From contig CAUYUJ010015310.1 in NCBI GenBank assembly GCA_963575745.1, positions 75,974 to 139,973 of the forward strand: 64,000 bases of DNA. The letters are read 5' to 3'. The stretch comes from Prorocentrum cordatum (Eukaryota > Sar > Dinophyceae > Prorocentrales > Prorocentraceae). The translations under genes were made by a program, and so were the position numbers. Positions 1 to 8,909 of the stretch are shown one piece after another (the first letter of the stretch is position 1; every line of letters begins with the position of its first letter). Below the pieces are notes generated by a model that worked only from the letters and a program-made list of their open reading frames with translations, did not search any database and was not told where the DNA came from.

Positions 1-101
1 GGATGCCCAGGCAGCAGCCTTGGGTGTGGACTTGCTGTTCCGGGTGAAGGTCTACTAGGCGTGGAGCCTGCGCCCCGACCTGGAGCTCGAAGAGGCGATG
101 G

Positions 102-908
102 TGCACCTGCAGGTACCTGGGAGAGTCGCCTATCATCACTGGCGCGAAGTGTCTCTACGACGCGTCGCGCTCGGCGGCGGCAGGCCTGGGCATTGCGGAG
201 AAGAGGGCGGCCATCGAGGTGAAGAACGTGAGCGAGCAGATGGCAGAGATCGGCGCTTCCTGGAAGTGGGTGAATACGCAGCGGCAGATGGCGGACGGAC
301 TTACCAAGCTCTGGGCCCGCCGAATGATGGCCGATGCACAACGACCCGGTGTGCACGCGCTACGACATGATGCTGACTTCGTGGCCGCACGAAGCTGCCC
401 AAGAGAGCCGTGGATCATCGCGAGAAGGAGCTGGATGACGCCGGCGAGGCACTGCGCGACGCCCTCGAGACACCGCCTGAGACGATGACGAGGGCGAAGG
501 CGAAAGCCAAGCGCCATTTTGGCGCGCTTGGAGCGAAGCTGGCTGCAGCACTGGCAGCTAGCGCAAGCAGCAGTGCGAGGCCAGGTGATACAGTGCACGC
601 CCAGCGGCGTTGAGCTGTTCAGTCCACCGACGACGGCCGACTGGAAAGACATGATTCTGAAGATGGTGGTTTTCGGCTTCTTCCTGGGACTTGTGGTGGC
701 ATTATACTGCGGGTTCCGCGCAGGAGCATGGCGGGCGTGCTGGGCCAAGCAGAGCGAGCCCGACGCAGAGATCATTCAGATCGAGCCCGACGCGAAGATC
801 CAGGAGATGTGCGAGGCCAAGTCGGAGCCGCTGCAGCTCAGCGTCGCGACCGCCACGACCGGGGCGTACCTGAAGCCCCATGAAGCTGAAGAGGACGCGC
901 AACGTGCT
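102..908 (+). pseudogene. Ty1/copia retrotransposon RNase H and C-terminal tail, frameshifted
   Basis: RNase H end of a copia Pol polyprotein; in the live element this domain degrades the RNA strand during reverse transcription. Seen directly: a frame from about 120 to 330 with ITGAKCLYDA, then GIAEKRAAIEV and ASWKWVNTQRQMADGLTK. These match the order of copia RNase H blocks (acidic residue, DKR-like block, WV...QLADGLTK). The reading frame changes twice: the lysine- and alanine-rich stretch at about 400-560 is in another frame, and from about 560 the first frame resumes with a hydrophobic segment at 654-716 (MVVFGFFLGLVVALYC), probably membrane-spanning. A C-terminal hydrophobic tail on dinoflagellate copia proteins is from memory. 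Integrase and reverse transcriptase would lie upstream of the window. Stops and frame changes mean it is dead. The domain call is firm; the tail assignment is less so. Confidence 0.75.
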
Positions 909-1050
909 CGCCCAGTCGCAGCGTCGCTACAACCAAGACATCAGCACGCCGAGGTTCCAGCCGCTGCCCGACTGCGCTCACGGAGCGTTCGTGGCGGGAT
1001 GAAAGGGGTTCCCAGAAGCCGTTTTGGCGAGAGGCCAGTTTGGCATGATG

Positions 1051-1122
1051 GTCGGCGTGGCCGACGTGAGTGACACGACGGTCGGCGAGGCCGACATGAG
1101 TGATTTGGTCGGCGAGGCCGAC
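1051..1122. repeat. Three short hairpins GTCGGCGAGGCCGAC
   Basis: The 15-mer GTCGGCGAGGCCGAC (first copy has T in the loop) occurs at 1051-1065, 1081-1095 and 1108-1122. Each can fold as a 6 bp GTCGGC/GCCGAC stem with a 3-base loop. The gaps carry related ATGAGTGA/GTGAGTGA text. They lie just past the copia tail, so they may be part of that element's 3' untranslated region. Confidence 0.7.
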
Positions 1123-1985
1123 TCGTGCGTGAGTGCTCCGAGGAGCGCACTTTGCGCGCGTTTCTGCCCGGCGAAATAGTCCGATCGCCGGGCGCGCTGA
1201 TCAATGAAAGAGATATCGACGTCGCTGCCGCGACCGCCGGTGAGTTTCACATTCGTTCGAGTCAGACTGGCTCGCGGTGGGGACCAGCGGTGTTGCAGTC
1301 GTTTTGCATGCTGCAGTTTCAGTTCTGTTCCCGCTTCCGAGCTTTCTGGTGCTATTCCGGGGAGCCCTGGCCGTGGCAATGTGTTTTTTTGTTGTGCGAA
1401 TATGTGCTAACTCATTTTTCAGCCCGTGTCAATATACTTCCCGTTCTACCGAGCTACGTGTGCGTTGTCGTGTGTATTGGCACAGCTCAGCAGCTTCAGC
1501 ATAGCACGTTGCTGCAAGCAGTTGTTTCACATGTGTCTGTATTATTGCCACTTGATGTTCAGGGGGGCCTGAGTCAGTTTAAAGGTTGCGTATATTACGG
1601 TTCTTTATACGAATATCAAGATAATCGGCTTTACCGAACACACCCCGAGGAGACTTCGCGTGCTACCATCGGTCATTAGTTGTTATAGGGGGGGGGGGGG
1701 GCTTGTGGCAGCCGCGCTCAGCGCCGCGAGTACTCAGAAGCAGGCGTACCCGAACCGTTCGCATTCGTACGCATTTGCACCCGGCTTAGCCGTGCTCGCA
1801 GTCATGCACTAGACCCACTCGCGCGCAGGCTCATTCAACCTCAGATTCACCCGCGATCAGACTCACCCGCGCTCAGGCTCTCGTACTCAGACCTGTCGTC
1901 CGCGCTCGCGTTTTGTACCCCTCCACGCATGACGGCGCGCCCTTCATGCGGCTCGTGGTCGCGTAGGGAGCGCCGCCGAAGACGA
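1123..1985. other. No recognisable gene; possible copia 3' region
   Basis: A frame stays open at 1125-1679 on the plus strand, but its translation resembles nothing I know and is rich in Cys, Val and Leu. A G-run lies at 1687-1701. From about 1740 the text has loose CTCGCGC/ACTCA repeats. At 1908-1980 there is a decayed single unit of the ~90 bp minisatellite (CTCGTGGTCGCGTAGGGAGC). Confidence 0.4.
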
Positions 1986-1990
1986 TATTC

Positions 1991-2042
1991 ACAATTGGTA
2001 TATTCACGACTCGGTTTGGTAGGGTCCTACGCCAGGCGAATT
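1991..2042. repeat. Module A, copy 1
   Basis: Short conserved sequence shared by four places in the window (1991, 4072, 5009, 25040). The consensus begins AATTGCGGTATTCACAACTG, continues with CATATGGTTGGGT and ends TTCGCCAGGCTAATTT. This copy is the most diverged. It sits beside a decayed minisatellite unit and 40 bp before module B, so A seems to mark an array edge. Confidence 0.65.
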
Positions 2043-2081
2043 GCTGAAAAGAGTCAGAAGAATTCAGACCGCCAAGCACTT

Positions 2082-2124
2082 TTCCCAACCATCCTGTGGT
2101 GTTGGGTCCTCGTTTTGAAGAGAC
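2082..2124 (+). repeat. Module B hairpin, copy 1
   Basis: Stem CCCAAC/GTTGGG with an 11-base loop, followed by a conserved CTCGTTTTGAAGAGACG. A pyrimidine run follows at once, then the 90 bp minisatellite. The same order (hairpin, CTCGTTTT, pyrimidines, tandem array) recurs at 4229, 17991, 22991, 43228 and, inverted, 48651. Confidence 0.8.
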
Positions 2125-2140
2125 GGTGCCCCGCGTCTCC

Positions 2141-2195
2141 TTCCTCCTCTCCTCCTCCTCCTCCTCCTCCTCCTCCTCCTCCTCCTCCTCCCTCA
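2141..2195. repeat. (TCC)n run
   Basis: About 15 perfect TCC units between module B and the minisatellite. The long Ser or Glu frames across it are artefacts of the trinucleotide. Confidence 0.9.
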
Positions 2196-2228
2196 TCCCC
2201 CTCCTTGCTTTTGCTCTCCGCGTGTTTC

Positions 2229-2992
2229 TGTTTCGGCACACCCTTCACACGTTTCCTGGCCCCATCGGGAGTTCCACCTAGATCCCATTGGCGCAGCCCG
2301 CATGGCGGCGCCGCCCCATTTTGACAAACCCCTCACACGTTTCGTGGCCCCATAGGGAGCTCCACCTGAAGTCCCAGTGGCGCAGCCCGCACGGCGGCGC
2401 CGCCCCATTCTGGCACACCCCTCACACGCTTCGTGGCCCCATAGGGAGCTTCATCTAAGGTCCCAGTGACGCAGCCCGCGTGACGACGCCGCTCCACTTT
2501 GGCAGACCCCTCACACGCTTCGTGGCCCCATACGGAGCTCCACCCGAAGTCCCAGCGGCGCAGCCCGCATGGCGGCCCCGCTCCATTCTGGCACACACAC
2601 ACCACGTTTCATGGCCCCATAGGGGGCTCCATCTCAGGTCCCAGTGGCGCAGCCCGCATGGCGGCGCCGCTCCATTTTGGCACACCCTCACGCGCTTCGT
2701 GCCCCCATAGGGAACTCCACCTAAGGCCACATTGGCGCAGCCCGCACGGCGGCGCCGCCCCATTTTGGCACACCCCTCACACGCTTCGTGGCCCCATAGG
2801 GAACCCCATCTAGGGTCCCAGCGGCGCAGCCCGCATGGCGGCGCCGCCCCGTCCTGGCGCGCCCCCGACACTTGTGGCCCCATAGGGGGCGCCATCTAAG
2901 GCCCCAGCGGCGCTGCCCGCATGGCTGCGCCGCCCTATTGTGGCACGCCCCTCACACGTTTCGGGGCCCCTCACACGTTTTGGAAACCTTCT
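2229..2992. repeat. ~90 bp minisatellite, array 1
   Basis: About eight units. Each contains CACACCCCTCACACG, then TTCGTGGCCCCATAGGGAGC, then CCCAGTGGCGCAGCCCGC and ATGGCGGCGCCGCCCC. The unit length is near a multiple of 3 and has few stops, so every frame on both strands stays open for long stretches. None of those frames is treated as a gene. Confidence 0.9.
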
Positions 2993-3064
2993 CTCCGCCT
3001 CCTGGACTCTCGCCCTGGGCCGTCGGCTGTCCAGCGCGGTGCCCCTTCGGCCGACGTCGCCCAG

Positions 3065-3339
3065 GCGTGATCCTGGACTGCGGCCGCCACGAGGTGGAGA
3101 ACGGCAGGAAGGAGGGCGACGACTGGCGGCTGGAGCTCTACGCGCTGCTCTCGCGCACACCGCGCCACGAGGACCTCCTGCTCACGCGGGCGCCGCGCAT
3201 CGAGTTCTTCCCGGCAGGGCCGCCGGAGGGATTGTGGAAACAGCTGGAGCAGTTAGCTACGCGCACGAAGCGGCGCAGAAGGGAGGCGACGGCCCTCGCT
3301 AAGGAGCTGGGCTTCACTGAGTTCATCCGCGAGGCTTGA
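3065..3339 (+). pseudogene. PIF1-like helicase C-terminal fragment (possible last exon)
   Basis: C-terminal end of an SF1 PIF1-like DNA helicase as multicopied in dinoflagellates. The frame reads GVILDCGRHE, then WRLELYALLSRTPRHEDLLL, then RAPRIEFFPAGPPEGL and AKELGFTEFIREA before TGA. The block W.L.LY.LLSR is the helicase motif VI region, and the RAP...GPP...L spacing matches the minus-strand copy near 8.9-9.2 kb. Third codon positions are mostly G or C. The fragment starts just after a CAG|G, a dinoflagellate-type 3' splice site, directly behind a minisatellite, so either the array lies inside an intron or the array replaced the 5' part of the gene. No upstream helicase motifs are nearby, so I call it a fragment. 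Confidence 0.6.
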
Positions 3340-3665
3340 CTTGAAATGCGGCCCGTCCGAGCCTCGCCGTCTCTCGACGGTCTGACCGTTTGGCTTCGTG
3401 CTGCGGGCAACCCGCGCGCGTCGCTGGGGCCCTCTCGGGGCGACCGGCGCGCGTTGCGGGAATTCCGCGCTGCGCTCTGCGCAGAGCCTCGCTCGCCCCC
3501 GTCGTCTCTCTGCCCGGCGGCCACAGCTTTGCCCGCTATCAGCCAGCCAGCTCTCTCTGCTCCGCGCAGCGGACGACCCGCGCGCGTCGCCAGGACCCCT
3601 CGGGGGCGACCGGCGCGCGTCGCGGGGGCCCCGCGCGGCGCCGCGCCCGCAGCCGCGGACATGGG
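3340..3665. other. GC-rich non-coding stretch with a duplicated 51-mer
   Basis: No gene seen. A ~51 bp segment beginning ACCCGCGCGCGTCGC and containing GCGACCGGCGCGCGT occurs at about 3411 and again at about 3576, 165 bp apart. Confidence 0.6.
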
Positions 3666-3675
3666 CGCGAACGGG

Positions 3676-3679
<4 letters not shown>

Positions 3680-3708
<29 letters not shown>

Positions 3709-3835
3709 TGAAAACAAAAAAAAACATTTAAAAAAAGAGAAAGAGAAATATAGAGAGGGGGAAAAACAGAGAAAGAGAAAGAGAGAAAGAGAGAAAAAGA
3801 GAAATAGAGAAAGAGAGAGAGAGAGAGAGAAACAA
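3680..3835. repeat. GA-rich microsatellite
   Basis: AGAGAG runs with AAAGAGAAAGAG interruptions. Long Arg/Glu or Ser/Leu frames here are low-complexity artefacts. Confidence 0.9.
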
Positions 3836-4002
3836 AAACATCACAGGAAGGAAGCGGGCGCGATCCTCGGGAGGAGCGCGCCGACATGGGCGTCGACGCT
3901 TATGCGCGTGGACTGATTCGCACGCAGACTCATTCACAATCAGACTCACTCGCGCTCAATCTCTCGCACGCAGACCAATCGTCTTCGCCCGCGTCGCGTG
4001 CC

Positions 4003-4127
4003 CCGCCGCGCATCTCGGCACGCCCCTCGCACGGTTCGGGGCCCCATAGGGAGCGCGAACAAACATGAGATGCATAATTGCGGTATTCACAACTGCGCAT
4101 GGTTGTGTCTTTCGCCAGGATAATTTC
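4003..4127. repeat. Decayed minisatellite unit followed by module A, copy 2
   Basis: One unit of the 90 bp repeat (CGCACGGTTCGGGGCCCCAT) at 4003-4056 runs into module A at 4072-4127 (ATAATTGCGGTATTCACAAC ... TTCGCCAGGATAATTT). The order array unit then module A also holds at 1908-2042, 4995-5062 and 25036-25095. Confidence 0.7.
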
Positions 4128-4228
4128 CTGGACGCGCCGTGTCTTACATCTTCAAATAAAACCAAATTGAAAGACTGGTTGGTTGGTGGAGTGGTTGGCC
4201 GATTGGCCGCCGATGGCAACGTTAGTTT

Positions 4229-4273
4229 TTCCCAACCATCTTGTGGTGTTGGGTTTTCGTTTTGAGAAGACGG
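4229..4273 (+). repeat. Module B hairpin, copy 2
   Basis: CCCAAC and GTTGGG stem halves around CATCTTGTGGT, then TTTTCGTTTTGAGAAGACGG. A pyrimidine-rich run at 4290-4327 and the second 90 bp array follow. The intervening 4128-4228 is unlike the segment between modules A and B at 2042-2082. Confidence 0.8.
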
Positions 4274-4328
4274 ACCCCGCGTGCATCCTCTCCTTCTCCT
4301 CCTCCCCTTCCTCCCTCCCTCCCTCTCG

Positions 4329-4995
4329 GCGCGCCTCTCACACGCTTCGTGGCCCCATGGGGAGCTCCACCTGAGGTCCCAGAGGTGCAGTCCGCATGGC
4401 GGCGCCGCCCAATTTTGGCACACCCATCGCACATTTCGTGGTCCCATAGGGAAGTCCACTGAAGGTCCCAGTGGCGCAGGTCGCGTGGCGGCGCCGTCCC
4501 GTGTTGGCACGCCTTCACACGTTTCGTGGCCACATAAGCAACTCCACCTAAGGTCCCAGTGGCGCAGTTCGCGTGGCGGCGCCGCCCCATTGTGACACAC
4601 CCGTCATACGTTTCGTGGCCACATAGGAAACCGCATTTAAGGTCCCAATGGAGCAGTCCGCATGGCGGCGCCGCCCGATTTTGGCACACCCCTCAGACGC
4701 TTCGTGGCCCCATCGGGAACCTCACCTACGGTCCCAATTGCGTAGTCCGCATGGCGGCGCCGCCCGATTTTGGCACACTCCCTCGCACGTCCTATGGCCC
4801 CATAGGGAGCTTCACCGAAGGCCCCAGTGGCAGCGTTCGCATGGCGTCCCCGCCCCATTTCGGCACATCCCTCACACGTTTTGCGGCCCATAAAAAGGGC
4901 TCCACATCTGGCCCCAATAGCAGCGCCCGCATGGCGACCCCGCCCCATTTCGGCACGCTCTTCACGCGCTTCGTGGCCCCATATGGAGATGCACC
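4329..4995. repeat. ~90 bp minisatellite, array 2
   Basis: About 7.5 units of the array 1 family, more diverged (several have CACATAAG or CATCGGGA where the consensus has CATAGGGA). The last units drift towards the CCCAGTGGCAGCG form that dominates the 23 kb array. Confidence 0.88.
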
Positions 4996-5008
4996 GAGGG
5001 CGATACTA

Positions 5009-5062
5009 ACAACGACGGTTTTCACAATTGCATATGGTTGGGCCTTTCGCCAGGCTCATTTC
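5009..5062. repeat. Module A, copy 3
   Basis: ACAATTGCATATGGTTGGGC followed by CTTTCGCCAGGCTCATTT, directly at the end of minisatellite array 2. Confidence 0.7.
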
Positions 5063-5185
5063 AATGTCAACAGATTCGTTCCAGATCAAGAATTCCCTGC
5101 GGGACCCGCCGTTCGAGACGTGTCTGGTCAGTTCGTGAGTGTGCTGGTTGGCTCGCCGGATTCCGGGTCAAGATTTGTTTTCTGG

Positions 5186-5485
5186 GGTGGTTGGTTGGTT
5201 GGTTGGGCGGTGGTTGGTTGGTGGGTTGGTTGGTGGATTGGTTATTGATTTTTTGGGCGGTTGGTTGGCTGGTTGGTGGGTTGGATAGTTGGCTGGTTGG
5301 TTGGCTCACCGGTTTCTAGGTTTTTTTTTCCGAGGCGATGGGGAGGTTGGTTGGAAGGTTGGTTGGTTGTTTGGTTGGTTGGCTGGTTGGTTGGGCGTTT
5401 GGTTGGTTGGTTGGCTGGTTGGTTCGCTTGCGTCAGGTCGTTTGGTTGATTGGTTGGGTTTCTGGGTGGCCGGTTGCCCGCTTGC
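5186..5485. repeat. (TTGG)n-type repeat
   Basis: GGTTGGTTGG tracts with GGCTGGTTGG and GGGCGG interruptions, G- and T-rich on the plus strand. Possible G-quadruplex former. No gene. Confidence 0.9.
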
Positions 5486-5494
5486 TCGGGTGGT

Positions 5495-5636
5495 TGGCCA
5501 GTTCTCCCCCCCTTTCCCCTTCCTCTCCTCCCCCTTCCTCCCTCCTCACTCCTCATCCTTCCCCCCTCATCTCTGTACCTTCCTCCCTTCTGTTCCGTCC
5601 CTGTCCTCCTCCTCCCCCTCCCCCTCGCCAGCAATT
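5495..5636. repeat. Polypyrimidine tract
   Basis: About 140 bases almost free of purines on the plus strand (CCCTTTCCCCTTCCTCTCC and similar). It precedes a tandem array, as the other pyrimidine runs do, but there is no module B hairpin before it. Confidence 0.85.
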
Positions 5637-5812
5637 TATTGTATCGCAAGTGCAACGCAATGCAACGCGACAGGATACAACGAAATGCAACGCTATGCAA
5701 ATGCAGCGCAATGCAACGCAACAGGATACAATGCAATGCAGCGCAACACACTGCAACGCAGTTCAATGCACTACAGTTCAACGCAACGCAATGCAATGCG
5801 CTTTAAAGCAAT
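5637..5812. repeat. ATGCAACGCA ~10 bp degenerate repeat
   Basis: Repeats of AATGCAACGC with a larger repeat AACAGGATACAA at about 5660 and 5720. Similar text recurs at 38040-38110 and, on the other strand, in the TTTGCGTTGC-rich region near 39-40 kb. Confidence 0.8.
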
Positions 5813-5815
5813 GTG

Positions 5816-6105
5816 CGCCCCATCACGTGGCAGTGCCGCGGGGCCGAAACAAATATGTTCCACTCCACTCGCCACGTGGCAACGCCTTGGTGGGCGACAC
5901 AATATGATTTACTATTTCACTCTACTCGTCACGTGGCAACGCCGCGGGGGCTGAGCAACATACTATTCCCCTCCTTTCGCCACGTGGCACCGTCTGGGGA
6001 GGCGAACAATCAGACCATTCCACTATATTCGTCACGTGGCAACGCCGCTGGGCGCCGAAAAGTATTGCTCACCCACTCTACTTGCCACGTGCAAGGGTTT
6101 CTTAA
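5816..6105. repeat. ~54 bp repeat carrying CACGTGGCAACGCCG
   Basis: Six units, each with CACGTGGCAACGCCGCGG (variants) and then about 35 bases ending near TTCCACTCTACTCG. The core CACGTG is a perfect palindrome (G-box/E-box shape), repeated at a steady spacing; no function is implied by that alone. Confidence 0.85.
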
Positions 6106-6194
6106 CAGTGGAACAGAAATCACACAGTGAGTTGAATCCATGTATGCACACCAGAGGAAGACCCCAATCAATGGATGGTTTGGAACTTAATACT

Positions 6195-6450
6195 GATATT
6201 GAGATCGGTTGTGAGGAACATAATGAGATCGATCGTGGAATCGATAGTGAGGACGATTGTAAGGTCGATCGTGAGACCGAGGGTGAAATCGATGCAATGA
6301 TATCGATAGTAAGATCGATCGTGAGATCCCTCGTGAGATCTATAGCGAAATCGCTCGTAAGATCGATAGCGAGATCGATTGTGAGATCGATGGTGAGATC
6401 GATAGAGAGATTGGCAATGAAATCGATGGTGAGACCGATCGATAAGAAGA
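6195..6450. repeat. GATCGATNGTGA 12 bp repeat, site 1
   Basis: Units such as GATCGATAGTGA and GATCGATCGTGA. The reverse complement (TCGATCTCACTA) forms arrays at 22590-22990 and 25120-25300, and a decayed set lies at 31667-31770. The array is dense in GATC and CGATCG. Confidence 0.88.
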
Positions 6451-6451
6451 T

Positions 6452-6565
6452 CGACCAGGAACCCGGGAACCCGGGAATCCCGCCGCCCACTGAAATCGGC
6501 CAGGAATTTGGAACCCGGAAACCCGGAACCTGGAACCCGGGAACCCGGCGCCTACCGAAATCGGC
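6452..6565. repeat. GAACCCGG repeat
   Basis: Two blocks of GAACCCGGGAACCCGG-type text separated by ACTGAAATCGGCCAGGA; the latter has a second copy as ACCGAAATCGGCTTGGA near 6557. Confidence 0.8.
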
Positions 6566-6600
6566 TTGGATTTTCGTCAAATGTTTTAATATCCGGTAGG

Positions 6601-6634
6601 ACCCCTTCAGTGCAAGCACTGATTGGGGAACAAA
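6601..6634. repeat. Module E hairpin (GTGCAAGC), copy 1
   Basis: CCCCTTCAGTGCAAGCACTG followed by ATTGGGGAAC. The core CAGTGCAAGCACTG is a perfect 6 bp stem with an AA loop, and CCCC/GGGG can extend it. Related copies at 22135 and 38639. Confidence 0.65.
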
Positions 6635-6639
6635 GTCTT

Positions 6640-7450
6640 GTTTTCTACGCAGTGTGTTCTACGTCGTGTTTTCTACGCATTGCTTTGTACGCAGCGTTTT
6701 CCACGCAGTGTTTTCTACGCAGTGTTTTCTACGCAGTGCTTTCTGCGCAGTATTATTTACGCAGCGTTCTCTACGGCGTGCTCTCTACGTTGTGTTCTCT
6801 ACGCAGTGTTTTCCACGTCGCATTATCTACGTAGTGTTCTCTACGTAGCGTTGTGTACCCAGTGTTGTCCGCGCAGTGTTCTCAATGCAGTGTTCTCTAA
6901 GTGGCGTTCTCTACGTAGCGTTTTCAACGTCGAATTCTCTACGTATTGTTCTCGACGAATTGTTTTCGCCGTTGCGTTCTCTACGCGGTGTTCTCCACGC
7001 AGCATGTCATTCGTAGTGTGTTCGGCGCTGTGTTTTCTACGCTTTGCTTTCTACATTGTTTAATTCGTACGCTGTATTGTTTACGCTGCGTTTGTTTGTT
7101 TACGCTGTGTTGGTTTGTGGCTGGCGCGTGAAGCATTGCTCGGTGGAGCGTGTCAGGGAAAGACTTGGCCAACAAAAGCAATACGTGAAAGGTGCCTACC
7201 CGAAATGCCCCAAACGCAGCGTGTTCGACGGAGTGATCTCTACGCAGTGGTTTCTACGCTGTGGTTGTGTGTTGCGTTTTGTTGTCTTGTTGTACGCTGT
7301 GCTGTCTTTCGGCCGCGGTATGGGGCTCTGCGCGGCGTGGCGTGGCAGGGGGAGACTTGGCCGAAGAGGGCAATATTTTAAAGGCGCCTGTTCGAAAGCA
7401 TCCAGACGCAGCGCGTTCTACGCAGTATTGTTTACGCGATGTTTTCCACA
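6640..7450 (+). repeat. TTTTCTACGCAGTG ~20 bp repeat, forward block
   Basis: Dozens of degenerate units of TTCTACGCAGTGTT. Two ~75 bp islands (7147-7225 and 7347-7420, both with GACTTGGCC and ACGCAGCG) repeat 200 bp apart inside it. The same unit continues in the opposite orientation from 7570, making a large imperfect palindrome centred near 7540. Confidence 0.85.
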
Positions 7451-7569
7451 CTGTTGCTTTTGTGCGCTGTGTGCGTTTTGTGTTCACGCCGTGTTGTTTT
7501 ACGGTTGTGGTGTAGAGCTCGGAGCTCTTCGGCAAACAGCGGCGCGGCCGCGATCCCAAAATAACAACA

Positions 7570-8140
7570 CGGAAACAACAAAGCAAACAAACGCAACGTG
7601 AAACACAATATCCACGCAGCCCAGCAGTGCAACAGGATATTGTAAAACCTGGCCAGCTACAGTGCATAGTGTGGCACAACTGACAGCGTCTAAAACAAGA
7701 CAGCGTCGAAAACGCCGCGTGGAAAACTATGCGAAGAAAGCGCTGCGTTGGAAGAGCTGCGTAAAAAAAGGCAAGAGCGTGCCGCATAACATGTTTAAGC
7801 GATGCTGGCCAAGCAAAAAGCACAACGAACGAACACATCGCGTTGTTTATATTCTTGTTTGGGTAACGAGATCTTAGAAAACACAGTGTAGAGAACACCG
7901 CGTACAAAACATTGCGCATAAGACGCTGCGTGGATAACGCTGCGCAGGAAACGCCGCATAGAAAACGTCCAGAACGTGAAACGCGACATATCAAAACGAC
8001 GCCGACTAAGAAAACGCAGCGACATAAACATCACCGCGTAACATTCCGCGGCGTGGACGATACCGCGTAGAACTCATTGCGTAGAGAACGCTGCGTAGAC
8101 TATGTTGTGTAGGAAACGCCGCGTGGAAACCATCCATGAA
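7570..8140 (-). repeat. TTTTCTACGCAGTG repeat, inverted block
   Basis: Plus strand reads GTAGAAAACGCTGCGTAG. Blocks of these units are broken by a longer spacer with ATCCAG ... GCGACAT ... GCCGACTAAGAA, seen here at about 7960-8015. The same spacer type punctuates the blocks at 14.3-14.6 and 17.2-17.9 kb. Confidence 0.85.
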
Positions 8141-8620
8141 TTGCCACGTGGCATCGTAGCACAGGCCGGTTCGGCAATCCAGAACCGATGCTCGCGAGAT
8201 ATAGTCTTTGGCAACACTTTGCTGGGGCCACCTTGCGCCCTCTGCCACAGCGCGCCCCCCAAGGTGGAGTGAGGGGGGGCATCACTTACAGATCCTCCTC
8301 CTCCTCCTCCTCCTCCTCGAGGGGTGCGATGCACAGCGTGAAAGCAACGGCGCAGGAAACGCCGCGTAGAAGCCACCGCGCTGAAGATACCGCTTCGAAA
8401 ACACTAGGTGGAAAGCGTCCAGAACTGCCCAAGCCGGCCACAAAACACTGCGTGAAAAAAACAACGTTCAAATACATTACGCCGACTGTAGGACCCAGCG
8501 TGGGGATCTTCTCGGCGAATCTGGAAGTAGCCCTGGCCGTCGTCCTCGTGAGTGTTGAGGCATCCTTACTGTCTCCTCTGCGTCATTATCCTCCTTGCCC
8601 TGGCGCAGGCTCTCCTCCCA
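8141..8620. other. Non-coding; repeat remnants and a (TCC)n run
   Basis: 8287-8322 is a (TCC)n run. 8330-8465 holds more GTAGAAGCC/GCGTAG units. At 8478-8510 is ATTACGCCGACTGTAGGACC, which resembles ATTACTCCGACGGTAGGGCC at about 54418; both would translate as ITPTVGP, but neither sits in a convincing gene. Confidence 0.5.
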
Positions 8621-8909
8621 CTCCCTGCGTTGCCCCCTTCATCGCCCTCCTGTTTCCCCCCCGCCCCGCCACCTCCTCCTCCTCTTCAGATTGAATGAGC
8701 GCGCATGTCGACTTCCCTCGGCGCCGTCGCTGCATCCGCCAGCGCAGGCGCAATCTATAACTGCCGCGTTGCGCCGCAGCCGTTGGGGCAACCCCGCGGG
8801 CCAGCTTGTCGGGGCTGCCCCGCGAGCCGCTGGCGCGCGAAACCAAGCCGGTGGGGCAGCCCCGCGGGCTTCGAGCGGGGCGCCGCCACGCTCGGGAGGG
8901 GGGCGGCGC

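Noticed and set aside
155-775. 206-codon minus-strand frame over the copia fragment
   Set aside because: Antisense shadow of the RNase H coding sequence.
2750-2775. CCCATTTTGGCAC in minisatellite units resembling the DinoSL core CCATTTTGGC
   Set aside because: Only ten bases match, the rest of the leader is missing, and most units have CCATTCTGG; probably coincidence.
6640-8140. CRISPR-like array
   Set aside because: Repeats are degenerate, spacers are not unique, and the genome is eukaryotic in character.
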